A stretch of DNA of 64,000 bases from Symbiodinium microadriaticum (Eukaryota > Sar > Dinophyceae > Suessiales > Symbiodiniaceae), in NCBI GenBank assembly GCA_001939145.1, contig LSRX01001163.1, forward strand, positions 62,001-126,000. The letters run 5' to 3'. A model generated the notes under the pieces. It had not been told where the DNA came from. It ran no database searches and saw only the letters and a list, made by a program, of their open reading frames with translations. Made by a program: the position numbers and the translations under genes. This document shows, one piece after another, positions 55,143 through 63,614 of the stretch (positions are counted from its first letter, which is position 1; every line of letters starts with the position of its first letter).

Positions 55143-55376
55143 GTTTAGGGTTTAAAGGTTTAAAGGTTTAGGGTTCAGGGGGATTTAGGGTTTAAGGGTT
55201 TAGTAGTTTAGGGTTCAGCAAGTCCGGTTTAAAGTTTAGGGCAAGAGGGTTTACAGTGTTTGGAACTCCGGGTTTAGAAGGGTGGTTCAAGCCTTACGGG
55301 TTTAGAGTTTAGGGTTTCATAAAGGGTTTAGGGTTTAGGGAGTTTAGGGTTCAGGGTTTAGGGTAAGATTTCGGCT
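55139..55376 (+). repeat. TTTAGGG telomere-like tract
   Basis: More than twenty TTTAGGG-type units, orientation opposite to 54876-55030. Confidence 0.88.
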
Positions 55377-55426
55377 TAAAGTTGAATTTGAGTCTGGTTG
55401 TCGGGAAGGAAGCATTGACGTTGCAG

Positions 55427-55712
55427 GCTGAGAGCATGTACGGCTTCAAAGTGCCGGAGCATATTTGCAGGGGCCTGAAGATTAGAATAGGGCTTTGGGG
55501 TATAGTATACTATAGTTATAAGAAGGAACCCCCAAAAATAGTATTAGTAATTAATTATTCAGTCCCCTATATTAGTCTCACGAGACATCAGATTCCTTCG
55601 GTTTCCCTTTGCATCGTCGTTCCACGGTCCTTTGGCTTCTCCGGCTCCAGATCCAACCCAAACACCAAACCACAAACTCCAGAAGCCCTACTTGTGGCTC
55701 CAACAACCTACA
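55427..55712 (+). CDS. Unknown protein, two exons around an introner
   Basis: Exon 55427-55466 (acceptor GACGTTGCAG; AESMYGFKVPEHI; GC donor) joins in phase 1 to 55576-55712 (SRDIRFLRFPFASSFHGPLA, PNHKLQKPYLWLQQPT), which ends at GTAAGC. The Pro/Ser/Phe-rich second exon is unlike any family I know. Confidence 0.58.
55467..55575. mobile_element. Introner, 109-bp GC-AG intron
   Basis: AGGGGCCTGAAGATTAGAATA and inverted TAATTATTCAGTCCCCTATA; the GC donor is inside the left end, and acceptor ATTAG follows the right end. Confidence 0.68.
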
Positions 55713-56019
55713 GTAAGCTACCGAAAGCTTTAAAAAAGGCTCATTAGCTGCCACTGTCAGGGCGAGATGGATAGGTAAACCCTACACCTCAGGTCAGTTC
55801 TATCGAAGAAAGCGCAGCAAAGCCACGTCGAAGCCAGTTTCCAGCAGCCACTCCAGGCCTTTTGGATTTTGGGTTTTACGATTTAGGTTTTTGGGGCTTA
55901 GGGCTTAAGGCTTCAGGTGTGAGAGCATATGACAACACAGGTTCCGTTTTGGAGAGTGTTAGAGCCTCACAGGTTACGGTTGTTCTTGCAAGGTTGAATA
56001 CAAACAGAAAGCTTTTAAG

Positions 56020-56223
56020 AGTGAGGCTCCTGCTCCTCCTCTCTTCCTGCTCGTCCTCACCACGACGACGACGACGATCACTGCTACTACGGCCAAGGCT
56101 CTACGAGAAGCCAAGCACCTTCCACGGAAACCCAATTCTGTGTGGTGGAAGGGTTGGTCACTTGATGCCAACCCAGGAGCACAGCCGACAAAATCCTAAA
56201 CACCGGCAATGCAGAGCATTGAA
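56020..56223 (+). CDS. 67-codon exon, basic protein
   Basis: It runs from an AAG acceptor to a consensus GTAAGT donor (56224). The hydrophobic/Ser start and (CGA)n-encoded Arg run (PRRRRRSLLLRPRLYEKPST) are followed by VGHLMPTQEHSRQNPKHRQC. The acceptor is uncertain. Confidence 0.45.
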
Positions 56224-56429
56224 GTAAGTAGAGTAGGGGGCCTTGAGACTTGATTACTACTTGTCAGTACAACCCATTATGCAAAAAGACCAAGTACCTA
56301 ATGAGAATCACATACTCTCCCTGCTAGAAATGGCATACACTACTAGTCAAGCTACTGTCCGTAACCCAAGCACGTAATCCGATTGGTTGTTTCGGGCGCT
56401 TTGGGCGTTAACACCTGCATTCTGCTTAC

Positions 56430-56482
56430 GAGGCACCCTGCTTGGTCTCCTCCTTGGTGGGCTGCGCTTTGGACCAGTCTTC
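56430..56482 (-). CDS. Short internal exon
   Basis: Acceptor GCCCTCCCAAACGACAG, then EDWSKAQPTKEETKQGA and GTAAGC donor. Hydrophilic, with mostly G/C third positions. Confidence 0.5.
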
Positions 56483-57058
56483 CTGTCGTTTGGGAGGGCA
56501 GCACGGAGCTGCACGCGACACTCGCTCAGGGTCTTTTTTTGAGAAGCTTTTTTTTGTCGAAGAGAGCCTGTATAGGCAGATTCAGGGTTCAGGGCCTAGG
56601 GCTTAGGATTTAGAGCTTGTGCTTGTTGAGTGTAGGGATTAGGGATGCGGTCGTGGGCTGCCTTATGTTTTGTGGGTATGGGCTGTGTGGATTCTTGCTG
56701 GGACCACCACATTCACATTAGTTAGAACTCTCAGAGAATTCAGACCCCGGATAAATGCCCCCTTGCTCAAGACGATTTATTGTATCCCAGTGACAGACCA
56801 GGATTGAGGCAGGAGTATCTCTATGCTAGGACTCTGCATAAGACACGTAAGGCTCGGCATCATACTATACCACTATCAAGAAACAGCTCCTAAACCTGTA
56901 GCTAGGATGTAGAACCCGAGCCACCTCTAAGAAGACTGAGACTGGGCATCAAACTGTTATGGCCCTTGAAGAATGGAAGGAGGTGTACTATTGACCATGA
57001 GCTTAGAACTCAGCTGCTTTTTCATTTAGATTTAGACCCCTGCGCTAGCTCCCAAACC

Positions 57059-57449
57059 CTAAACCCTCACCAATGGGTACTTGGAGGTTCATGGGTAGTT
57101 ATAAGTGGGGTTATAAGTCCCCTAATATGGGTTATAACTACAGTTACCTTACTTATAATATTAAAAGATATTTTTCTCTTATTAAGTAATGAGCGAAGAA
57201 ATACCTAAAGTAGAACCGATAGACATACCCGAATATAAATATAAAAACANGGGTTATAAGTCCCCTAATATGGGTTATAACTACAGTTACCTTACTTATA
57301 ACCCCACTTATAACTAACCATGAACCTCCAAGTACCTGACACCGGGGAAGGCTGGCCCACAACAGCCCTGCCTGCAGGGTGTCACCCTGCTGGTCTTCAC
57401 CGTAGTACTGGCAAATCTTCCTGGGGCCCAGGAAGTTGGCTCGAGGCAT
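57059..57449 (-). CDS. Small protein, two exons around an element and an assembly gap
   Basis: ATG 57449 (in-frame TAA just upstream) starts MPRANFLGPRKICQYYGEDQ, GDTLQAGLLWASLPRCQ and reaches CAG-GTACTTGG at 57336. The element follows, and TAC CCA TTG GTG AGG GTT TAG (57079-57059) closes the frame in phase 0 with a telomere-like stop. Total 44 residues if complete. The intron length is unreliable because of N at 57250. Confidence 0.52.
57075..57353. mobile_element. Long inverted-repeat element interrupted by AT-rich sequence and N
   Basis: TACTTGGAGGTTCATGG with AGTTATAAGTGGGGTTATAA at the left is matched inversely at the right (about 57292-57336). The block at 57104-57158 recurs after N at 57251. 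Between them is a 91-bp AT-rich piece (57159-57249) of different composition. Confidence 0.65.
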
Positions 57450-57568
57450 TTAGGCATTTGCTGGTTGGGGTGTAGGAATTTGGGTTTGTCGGGTCTAGGG
57501 GTTTGGGGGTTTGCAGCTGTGGTTCTTTTTATAAGTTGTGTCGGCTCAATCTTTCCGTCGCCTGCCAG

Positions 57569-57625
57569 CTCTGGCGCCCAACCTTTGAACAACCTTCACT
57601 CAGAAGTCACACCCCTAAGCCCTAA
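57569..57625 (+). CDS. Terminal exon candidate, 18 residues
   Basis: Acceptor CTTTCCGTCGCCTGCCAG, then LWRPTFEQPSLRSHTPKP and TAA in a telomere-like AAGCCCTAA. Short, so tentative. Confidence 0.38.
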   Translation, partial: LWRPTFEQPSLRSHTPKP

Positions 57626-57712
57626 TCCCCAAACCCCTCAAGCCTAAATCCTGAACCCCTAAACCCTTAAACCCCTAATCCCCAAACCCTAAACCCCCTA
57701 AACCCCTACACC
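57600..57712 (+). repeat. CCCTAAA telomere-like tract
   Basis: CCCTAAACCCC units, ending inside the coding end of the next minus-strand exon. Confidence 0.85.
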
Positions 57713-57818
57713 AAAAACACGTCCCCTTCGCGATCACGAGGACTCTCAACCCATAGGTCTCCTTCCACGTCTTGCAGAAGCCGCCACAAGGGCTTAGGGA
57801 ACTTGGTGTAGGCTACTC
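57706..57818 (-). CDS. Terminal exon, 36 residues
   Basis: Acceptor CGGCTCTAG, then VAYTKFPKPLWRLLQDVEGD, LWVESPRDREGDVFLV and TAG; the stop lies in GGTGTAGGGG. Coding signal is strong. Unknown family. Confidence 0.58.
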
Positions 57819-57903
57819 CTAGAGCCGGGGAAAGACCGGCTTAGGGTTTAGAGTCTTGGGCTTTTTTGCCCTCCCACCTAGCTAGGACGGACGGGCGTTG
57901 CAG

Positions 57904-57984
57904 AAGGTTTCGGGCCAGTTCGGCAAGCCTACCAAAAAACCGAACCGTAATTACTTCTGCTGGCACCTGGACCCAAACCTTAAA
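57904..57984 (+). CDS. 27-codon exon, basic/aromatic
   Basis: Acceptor GGGCGTTGCAG, then KVSGQFGKPTKKPNRNYFCW, HLDPNLK and donor GTCAAG. The N-R-N-Y-F-C-W run is faintly like a GRF-type zinc finger, but the other Cys residues are not visible. Confidence 0.48.
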
Positions 57985-58080
57985 GTCAAGCCTAAAAGCC
58001 CCAAACCCTCAACCCCTAAAAACCCCAAAACCCTCAACCCTAAAAGCCCAATGCCCTAAACCCTCAACTCCAAAACCTTA
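57985..58080 (+). repeat. CCCTAAA-like tract
   Basis: AACCCC, CCCTCAACCC and CCCTAAA variants. Confidence 0.75.
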
Positions 58081-58084
58081 AAGC

Positions 58085-58182
58085 CTAGACGCCCAGAAAA
58101 CCTTCCATCCGACCGGGTCTCTTGACATACTGCTTGTCGAACTTGGGCTTGGAAGCGCCGGCATCCACCTTTGGGGCATTTT
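58085..58182 (-). CDS. Terminal exon, 31 residues, basic
   Basis: Acceptor CAAAGCCCAG, then NAPKVDAGASKPKFDKQYVK, RPGRMEGFLGV and TAG; a GT after AGACCCG is an alternative donor. Third positions are mostly G/C. It sits between a CCCTAAA-like and a TTTAGGG-like tract. Confidence 0.55.
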
Positions 58183-58197
58183 CTGGGCTTTGAAGCT

Positions 58198-58278
58198 AAG
58201 GGTTTGGGGTTTAGGGTTTGCGGTTTTAGGGCCTGGGGTTAAGGTTTTGTAATCAGGGTTTGGGGGCTTAGGGTTTAG
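58198..58278 (+). repeat. TTTAGGG telomere-like tract
   Basis: Opposite orientation to 57985-58080, on the other side of the coding exon. Confidence 0.8.
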
Positions 58279-58325
58279 GTTCTGGGGTTACGTTCCCGCA
58301 AGTCCGACACAGCCAGACGAGGTCT
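58275..58325 (-). CDS. Terminal exon, paralogue of 61489-61536
   Basis: Acceptor CTCAACCCAG, then RPRLAVSDLRERNPRT and TAA; the stop lies in a CCTAAA unit. It shares RPRL-x-VS-x-L-x-ER-x-P and the nucleotide start AGACCTCGTCTG with the exon at 61489-61536. Confidence 0.5.
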   Translation of the reverse strand, partial: RPRLAVSDLRERNPRT

Positions 58326-58934
58326 CTGGGTTGAGGGAATTACAGCTGCTGTCACCTCTAGTTGTCATAAAGCTGCCAAAATCAAAAGGGCTTAGGAATT
58401 GGGGATTATAGGGTGTGGGGCTTAGAGCGAGCCTTCTCGAAAACTGAAGAGCCTTTAAAGATAAACAAGGGTTGAGGCTGATGTTAAACGTATTTAATAT
58501 GAACCTTTTGAGCTTCAAAACTTGGTTCAGCGTTCGACGGTTCAGAAATTTCTTGCATTTCTAGGCTTGATATGCCTTGAGGGTTTAGCATCGAAAGGAG
58601 TTGTAGGCCCTAAACGTAAAAGATAAGCCCAAACCTCTATGAATGCTTATCTACCCGACACATCCCTAAACCGTCTAAAGTCGTCGACGCTTCCACGGAC
58701 TTACGAGCCCGTCAAGAAGCCTTACACCCTGAAACCTGGCATAACCTTAAGCCGTTACTGTGAGAAAAAAACCTTCCCAAACAAGCAACGGCACACAATG
58801 CAAGTGCCTCAGTAACTGAATAGGATCGGGCATATTGCACGATACTTGTAATGAGGAACCCTCAGGCATAGTATCTGGCATAGTCTGACACAGTATGAAG
58901 CTAACTGTTCGCGCCTCTATAGTACAAGAATACC

Positions 58935-59007
58935 CTATAGCCACCACTCCACCTGCTTCGTCCGCTTCTTCGCGGCAGAGATCTCCTGTCGCGCAGGGCG
59001 GAACAGC
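58935..59007 (-). CDS. Terminal exon, 23 residues, basic helix
   Basis: Acceptor CCCATTAG, then LFRPARQEISAAKKRTKQVE, WWL and TAG, or a GT donor at CAG-GTGGAG. Nearly all third positions are G/C. Confidence 0.58.
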
Positions 59008-59684
59008 CTAATGGGCCCAATGTATCACCTAGAATTCGGAAGAGGGTTCATTGGTGGTAATTCTGTTATACTGCACTTATAATTATATAGGGCATATAGG
59101 GACTATGATTGCTATAACGGGGTGCGCTTACCGAGTGCTCAGCTTGGACACTATATAAAGGGTTTTTTCACCAGGACCCTCCGCAAAACACAGGCCTTCC
59201 GCTCCCTCCCTCTCTGCATCCCCTCCCTCTCCTCCCTCTCCGTATCCTTCTCCTTACCTGCAAATCCTACAGTAGCCTGTGCTTTTGCAAGTCGTACATA
59301 AATTCGAAACCCTGCAGGAAACCTTGAGACCAAAAACTCTGATTCCGAAATCCAACCTGGAGCCCTTCAACAACTCATAGTCCTCGGTAGCTTTATTAAC
59401 GAACAAGAACGAACAAAACGAATAACAATCCACAAACCCTGCACCAAGTCAGGTTTGTAGTACCATTACACTACGGAACCTAAGGCGCAATATCGGTAGT
59501 TATCCAGCTGCTATAGCAGGCAGTCTAGAGTTAAGGCTGCACCGTAAGACTCACCGTGCCAAGACAAGGGGCATCCATGTAGGCAGGTCGCACACCGACG
59601 GTCTGGACGGAAAACCTGAAAACTACTACTTTTTAAAAACGGATTAGGGTGATTTTTTGCCTCCCACCTTAGGGTGATTAGGGT

Positions 59685-59771
59685 TCAGGGTTTTGAGAAC
59701 CTACACGTCTTGTGGTCATCCTCGAACTTTGGGAAGAAAGTTTCCCGGCTTCTTCGCGCTGCAGAGCCCAT
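59685..59771 (-). CDS. Short ORF/exon, 28 residues
   Basis: ATG 59771 after ACTCAG: MGSAARRSRETFFPKFEDDH, KTCRFSKP, TGA in a telomere-like context. The plus strand (59712-59927) is also open, so strand is uncertain. Confidence 0.38.
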   Translation of the reverse strand: MGSAARRSRETFFPKFEDDHKTCRFSKP

Positions 59772-60037
59772 GGTCTGAGTTGCGTGGCTGAGGCTTTCGG
59801 AGAGCCAGCATCCCATAACAATGGCCCGGTTCCAAAGGACTCCAAATCCTCAGCCACTAAACTCTCGACCCGAAACCTGCTACCCTGCTACCCTAACGCC
59901 CCGGCACCCCGACAGGTTTGCTTTTGAGCTTCCACCTGTTGGTGCCAGGCCAAGGTCTTAGAGGGCTTGTTGTTCGAACCCTTCGGCCTTGCAAGCAAGA
60001 AATCAGCACCTAGCTTCCTCTGCTGCCGCTGCTGAGT

Positions 60038-60220
60038 ACCTACATACCTACCTGCGTCCCATCTACCTACCTACCCACCTGCTTGCTTCTTCACCTTCTA
60101 TCTGCTGTCCACCGACCTACCTACCGGCCCAGCTACCCATTTGCTTGCCCGCCGACCTGTCTACCAACCGGCCTACCTACCTACCTACTCACCTACCTAC
60201 CGACCTACTTACCTACCTGC
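60038..60220 (+). repeat. (CTAC)n microsatellite
   Basis: Degenerate CTAC/CTGC units that run directly into the acceptor of the next exon. Confidence 0.88.
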
Positions 60221-60222
60221 AG

Positions 60223-60370
60223 TGGAAGCCCGGGGCATCTGCATTGCCCAATAGGGCCCTAAAAATGGTAGGTTCTGCTTGCACAAACCGCAAGACCCCA
60301 AGCCGCAATGAGCCAAGAAGCATGTTGTCCGGCCCGACAGTGCGACCATGCTGGCCTGGATGCAGCTCAG
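60223..60370 (+). CDS. 49-codon exon, unknown protein
   Basis: Acceptor CTACCTGCAG formed by the microsatellite; the frame encodes WKPGASALPNRALKMVGSAC and NEPRSMLSGPTVRPCWPGCS and ends at CAG-GTCACG. Other frames are also open. Confidence 0.42.
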
Positions 60371-60634
60371 GTCACGGGATTTAGTGTTCATGTCGAACAA
60401 GCCTTCAGCCACTGCCCAAGTGTGCACAGAGAGAGAGATAGAGAGGGAGAGAGGGAGAGAGAGCAAGAGCCAATTGTCGGAACTTCGTGGTTTATAGGTG
60501 GGCCACTGAAAGCATGATCCTGTCCTCAGGACTACACGAGGACTGCGCATAACTTCGTACTTTATTGACCTGAGCCTTCAGACACTGACAGGCACTTCCG
60601 CCGCTGAATGACCTATCATAATATCGGGGAACAT

Positions 60635-60749
60635 TCATTCAAACTGAAGCCCTAAACTAAACCCCACTTCATCCAAGCGGCGCTGTTCGCGCTCTGCCTC
60701 CTCACGCACTGCATTCTTGGTCTTCGCCTGCTCCTTGAAGAGCTTCTTC
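60635..60749 (-). CDS. Terminal coiled-coil exon, 37 residues
   Basis: Acceptor TGGCTGAAG, then KKLFKEQAKTKNAVREEAER, EQRRLDEVGFSLGLQFE and TGA. The charged heptad pattern and third-position bias are clear. It is similar in style, not in sequence, to the coiled coil at 1-340. Confidence 0.62.
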
Positions 60750-61488
60750 CTTCAGCCACAATCACCCTAAACCCTAAGCTCGCGGGTTTGTATAGGGTCT
60801 TCTCGGACTTGACAGGGTCTTTGAAGGGTTTCATAATGTTCTTACACGTCTTCCCAGCCAGACAAAGTCGAGCTTTATAGGGTTTCAAGCTTTGGGAGGC
60901 TTCTCTCGGGTTATTATGAGGTTTTTGATGCTTTCTTTATGAGGTTCTTACAGGGTACCTCTAGGCGCAGCACAGCTACCCCCAAGGTGGCTAACTGTTC
61001 CTTGAAGAAGCCTTAGAGTCCCTGTGGTGTACGTATCCGAGTGGCCTACTTTACAGGTTACGGTGCTTCTCGGGTAATATGATATAAGGGTATGCGGGAA
61101 GTAGCATAGGGTGTTGGGGGTATGTGGTGTGGTATAACTATCACCAGGCACCGCGAGGAAATACATGTGTAATTACTCGGCCTTTATACTAGCTCATGAT
61201 TGGGATAACGTTAAACTTTCAACTTGATTTAGGCACCCATAAACATGACAAATGTTACCCTACTATGACAAAGTATCTTCGCACACCTGTGTTTTGAGCC
61301 AGAACAACGCCACAGTGCGCGCTATGAACACCTAAACCATATACCACTGGTTGAGTCCCAACCTGGTTTAGCGGAATTTGGGTGCCAACTTTCTACGCTT
61401 TAGTAATAATTTAGGGGTGCGAGGGCTTCAGGGCTTCGAGTACAGTAGTCAGCGGTTGTGGGGATGAGGGCTGCAATGGGTTCAGGGT

Positions 61489-61536
61489 TTATGAGGGTTT
61501 CCGCTCTGCCAACTCGGACACTGACAGACGAGGTCT
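61489..61536 (-). CDS. Terminal exon, paralogue of 58275-58325
   Basis: Acceptor CGACCCAAG, then RPRLSVSELAERKPS and TAA before telomere-like units. A decayed third copy lies at about 48107-48130 with an in-frame TGA. Confidence 0.48.
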   Translation of the reverse strand, partial: RPRLSVSELAERKPS

Positions 61537-62004
61537 CTTGGGTCGGATCAGCATTTTAGGAAGGACGTTCGGAGGATTGTCCTCAGGTGGAGAGTTCCAA
61601 AAAGTTCAGGGAGTGCGGTATGTCACAATACCATACTATTCACTGTAGAGTAGCCGCACCAAGCAAAATCTGATGTCGGATTCCAACTAACATGACGCGG
61701 AAATCCGACAAAAAATCCTGAAAGGCTTATGCTGCACTACACAAACACTGCAGGTTTAAAGGTTCGAGATTTGACTCGGGGACAAGCGTGAACCTTCAGT
61801 ATGGCTCGATGCGGGGTCATACGACTTCTGAGCTGCCAGCAGCCATGGATCAAGGGTTGACTGTAGGGTTTTAGGTTTTACGGTTGGTGAACCAGCCCAC
61901 GTAGCTCAGGGTCGTCCACTCTGCAGGAAAACCGGAGATTTCGTGCTTGCAACCCTACTTGACACCCACTTCCCCGATCCTTTAGCGGCCCTAAATCCGA
62001 AAAG

Positions 62005-62120
62005 CCTCAAACCAAACTCTAAACCCTACACCCCTAAACCCCAAACTCCTAAACCATAGACCCTAAACCATACACCCCTAAACCCTAAACCCCTAAACCC
62101 TCGGCCCTAAACCCTAAACA
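62005..62120 (+). repeat. CCCTAAA telomere-like tract
   Basis: About twelve CCCTAAA(C) units. Confidence 0.88.
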
Positions 62121-62164
62121 GAAAAACCGAAACTCCTAAAGTCTCGCGCTTTCGGACCCCTCCC

Positions 62165-62226
62165 TTAAGGCAGCGGCATCCACTTGTTTTTGCGCAGCTC
62201 CAAGAGTCCGTCGATCCTCATCACGA
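62165..62226 (-). CDS. Terminal exon, 19 residues, acceptor in telomere-like repeat
   Basis: The minus strand reads CCCTAAACCCTAAACCCTAG, then VMRIDGLLELRKNKWMPLP and TAA. Third positions are mostly G/C. The exon lies between a CCCTAAA tract and a TTTAGGG tract. Confidence 0.52.
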
Positions 62227-62358
62227 CTAGGGTTTAGGGTTTAGGGTTGAGGATTGGGTCTGCTAGGCCCATGGAAGACGATTGCAATAAGAACAAGAAC
62301 AAGAATAGTAGTATATTTTTTCAATTACAGTTGAATACAGCAGCACCAGTAACAGTTT

Positions 62359-62480
62359 GACAACACCAACACCAACAACACCAACACCAACGACGACCAC
62401 AACGACAACACCAACACCACCAACACCACCAACACCACCACCACCACCACCACCACCACCACCACCACCACCACCACCAG
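62359..62480 (+). repeat. (CAA/CAC)n trinucleotide microsatellite
   Basis: ACC/ACA units give Thr/Pro (plus) or Trp/Val/Cys (minus) low-complexity frames; no gene is inferred. Confidence 0.92.
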
Positions 62481-62757
62481 TGAAACAAAACCGTGAAACA
62501 CCAGGTTGCTTCCTGGGTTACTATGCAGGACCAAGCAATTCTCGCACTGCTTCTCAAACCCGAAAGACCCCTTACACCTTAAACATCTTCAAACTAACCC
62601 AAGTCGTCTATCTCTCTCTCTACGACACTGTAACCCTCAACCCCGAAGACAACCCTAGCCCTAAACACAAAAACAATATGAGAACCTAGAACTATAGGGC
62701 CTGGACGAACAGAACAGCAGTTGCTTGCATGTTTTCTTCTGTGGGTGCGTGGGTGGG

Positions 62758-62758
62758 N
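62758..62758. other. Assembly gap (single N)
   Basis: N between GGGTGGG and ACCCTAAACCC. Confidence 0.95.
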
Positions 62759-62781
62759 ACCCTAAACCCAAACCCCCAAAC

Positions 62782-62851
62782 CCGCTCGACTGTCTGCAGC
62801 AAAGACGCTGGAACTGAATGCCTGGCAGCATCCAAAGCTTGTACTTGGAGT
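62782..62851 (-). CDS. 22-codon exon, unknown protein
   Basis: Acceptor CAACCCCAG, then SKYKLWMLPGIQFQRLCCRQ and a GTTTGG donor candidate beside telomere-like sequence. Confidence 0.48.
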
Positions 62852-63038
62852 CTGGGGTTGCAGTATTTAGGTTGAAATATCCCTATTATTGGTGGGAGTA
62901 TCCTATACTAGCTAACATAAACCATACGGCCTATACTATCTACCCCTCAAGTCGTTGAGGTAAGGGTCGGGGCTTAAGCCTTAGGGTTTCGGAGGCCTTG
63001 CAGTTGGACAGATCGCCTCAAGGCCCTCAACCCACAAG

Positions 63039-63195
63039 TACGGTTTAGGGTTTAGGGTTTAAAAGTTTTAGGGTTTAAAAGGTTAAAGGGTTTGGGGCTC
63101 AAAGGGTTTAGGGTTTAAAGGGTCTGGGGTGTAGGGCTTAAAGGGTAAAGGGTTTAGGGCTTAGGATTTAAGGGTTTAGGGTTTACGGGGTCGGA
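63039..63195 (+). repeat. TTTAGGG telomere-like tract
   Basis: About fifteen TTTAGGG units with TTAAAGGG variants. Confidence 0.88.
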
Positions 63196-63223
63196 TTCAA
63201 GTCAGGGCCTTTCGGGACCTTAC

Positions 63224-63290
63224 GGGCAGCGCCTGTGCTCATGTGAGGTCTACGGCCAGAAAATCCCGAAGCAAAGCACATCCGCGAAAT
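63224..63290 (-). CDS. 22-codon exon, unknown protein
   Basis: Acceptor GACGGACACAG, then ISRMCFASGFSGRRPHMSTG and AA, with donor GTAAGG. Phase 0 in, phase 1 out. Confidence 0.5.
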
Positions 63291-63401
63291 CTGTGTCCGT
63301 CAGATGTACCCCCTTGAATCCAGGGTAGTGTAGACCCTTGCCTGACTTCCTATGCAAGGACTGGATTCGGAACCTACTAGTTTTCATGAAACTGTCGTGA
63401 C

Positions 63402-63614
63402 ATGTCTATGCAAAGGAAGCCGAGTTCACGAATCAAAAATCCTCGTCTAGCATTAAGCTCCCTCAGCCGAGCTGCGCTTGCTGTAAGCGTGCTTGCCATT
63501 GTTGCGCACCCCGGACAAGTCTTTCAGGCGTGCCGCGAAGGAGTTCATCAGCGACTCGCCCTGTTGTGTCTCCTGGGGTTGCCGTTGAGACTTCCTCAAA
63601 AAGCGGTCTTCAGA
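63402..63614 (+). CDS. Start exon with signal-peptide/anchor segment
   Basis: ATG 63402 opens 71 codons to a GTAACG donor (63615). The basic N-terminus (MSMQRKPSSRIKNPRLALSS) is followed by a hydrophobic segment (RAALAVSVLAIVAHPGQVF) and a second one (LALLCLLGLPLRLP). Secretory, membrane or plastid targeting is possible. The frame stays open beyond the donor to 63815. Confidence 0.45.

Noticed and set aside
54876-55376. Chromosome end-fusion scar
   Set aside because: A fusion would read TTTAGGG then CCCTAAA on one strand; the order here is the reverse, with an exon between.
62321-62689. Open frames on both strands with Thr/Pro or Trp/Cys/Val runs
   Set aside because: Produced by the CAA/CAC trinucleotide repeat.
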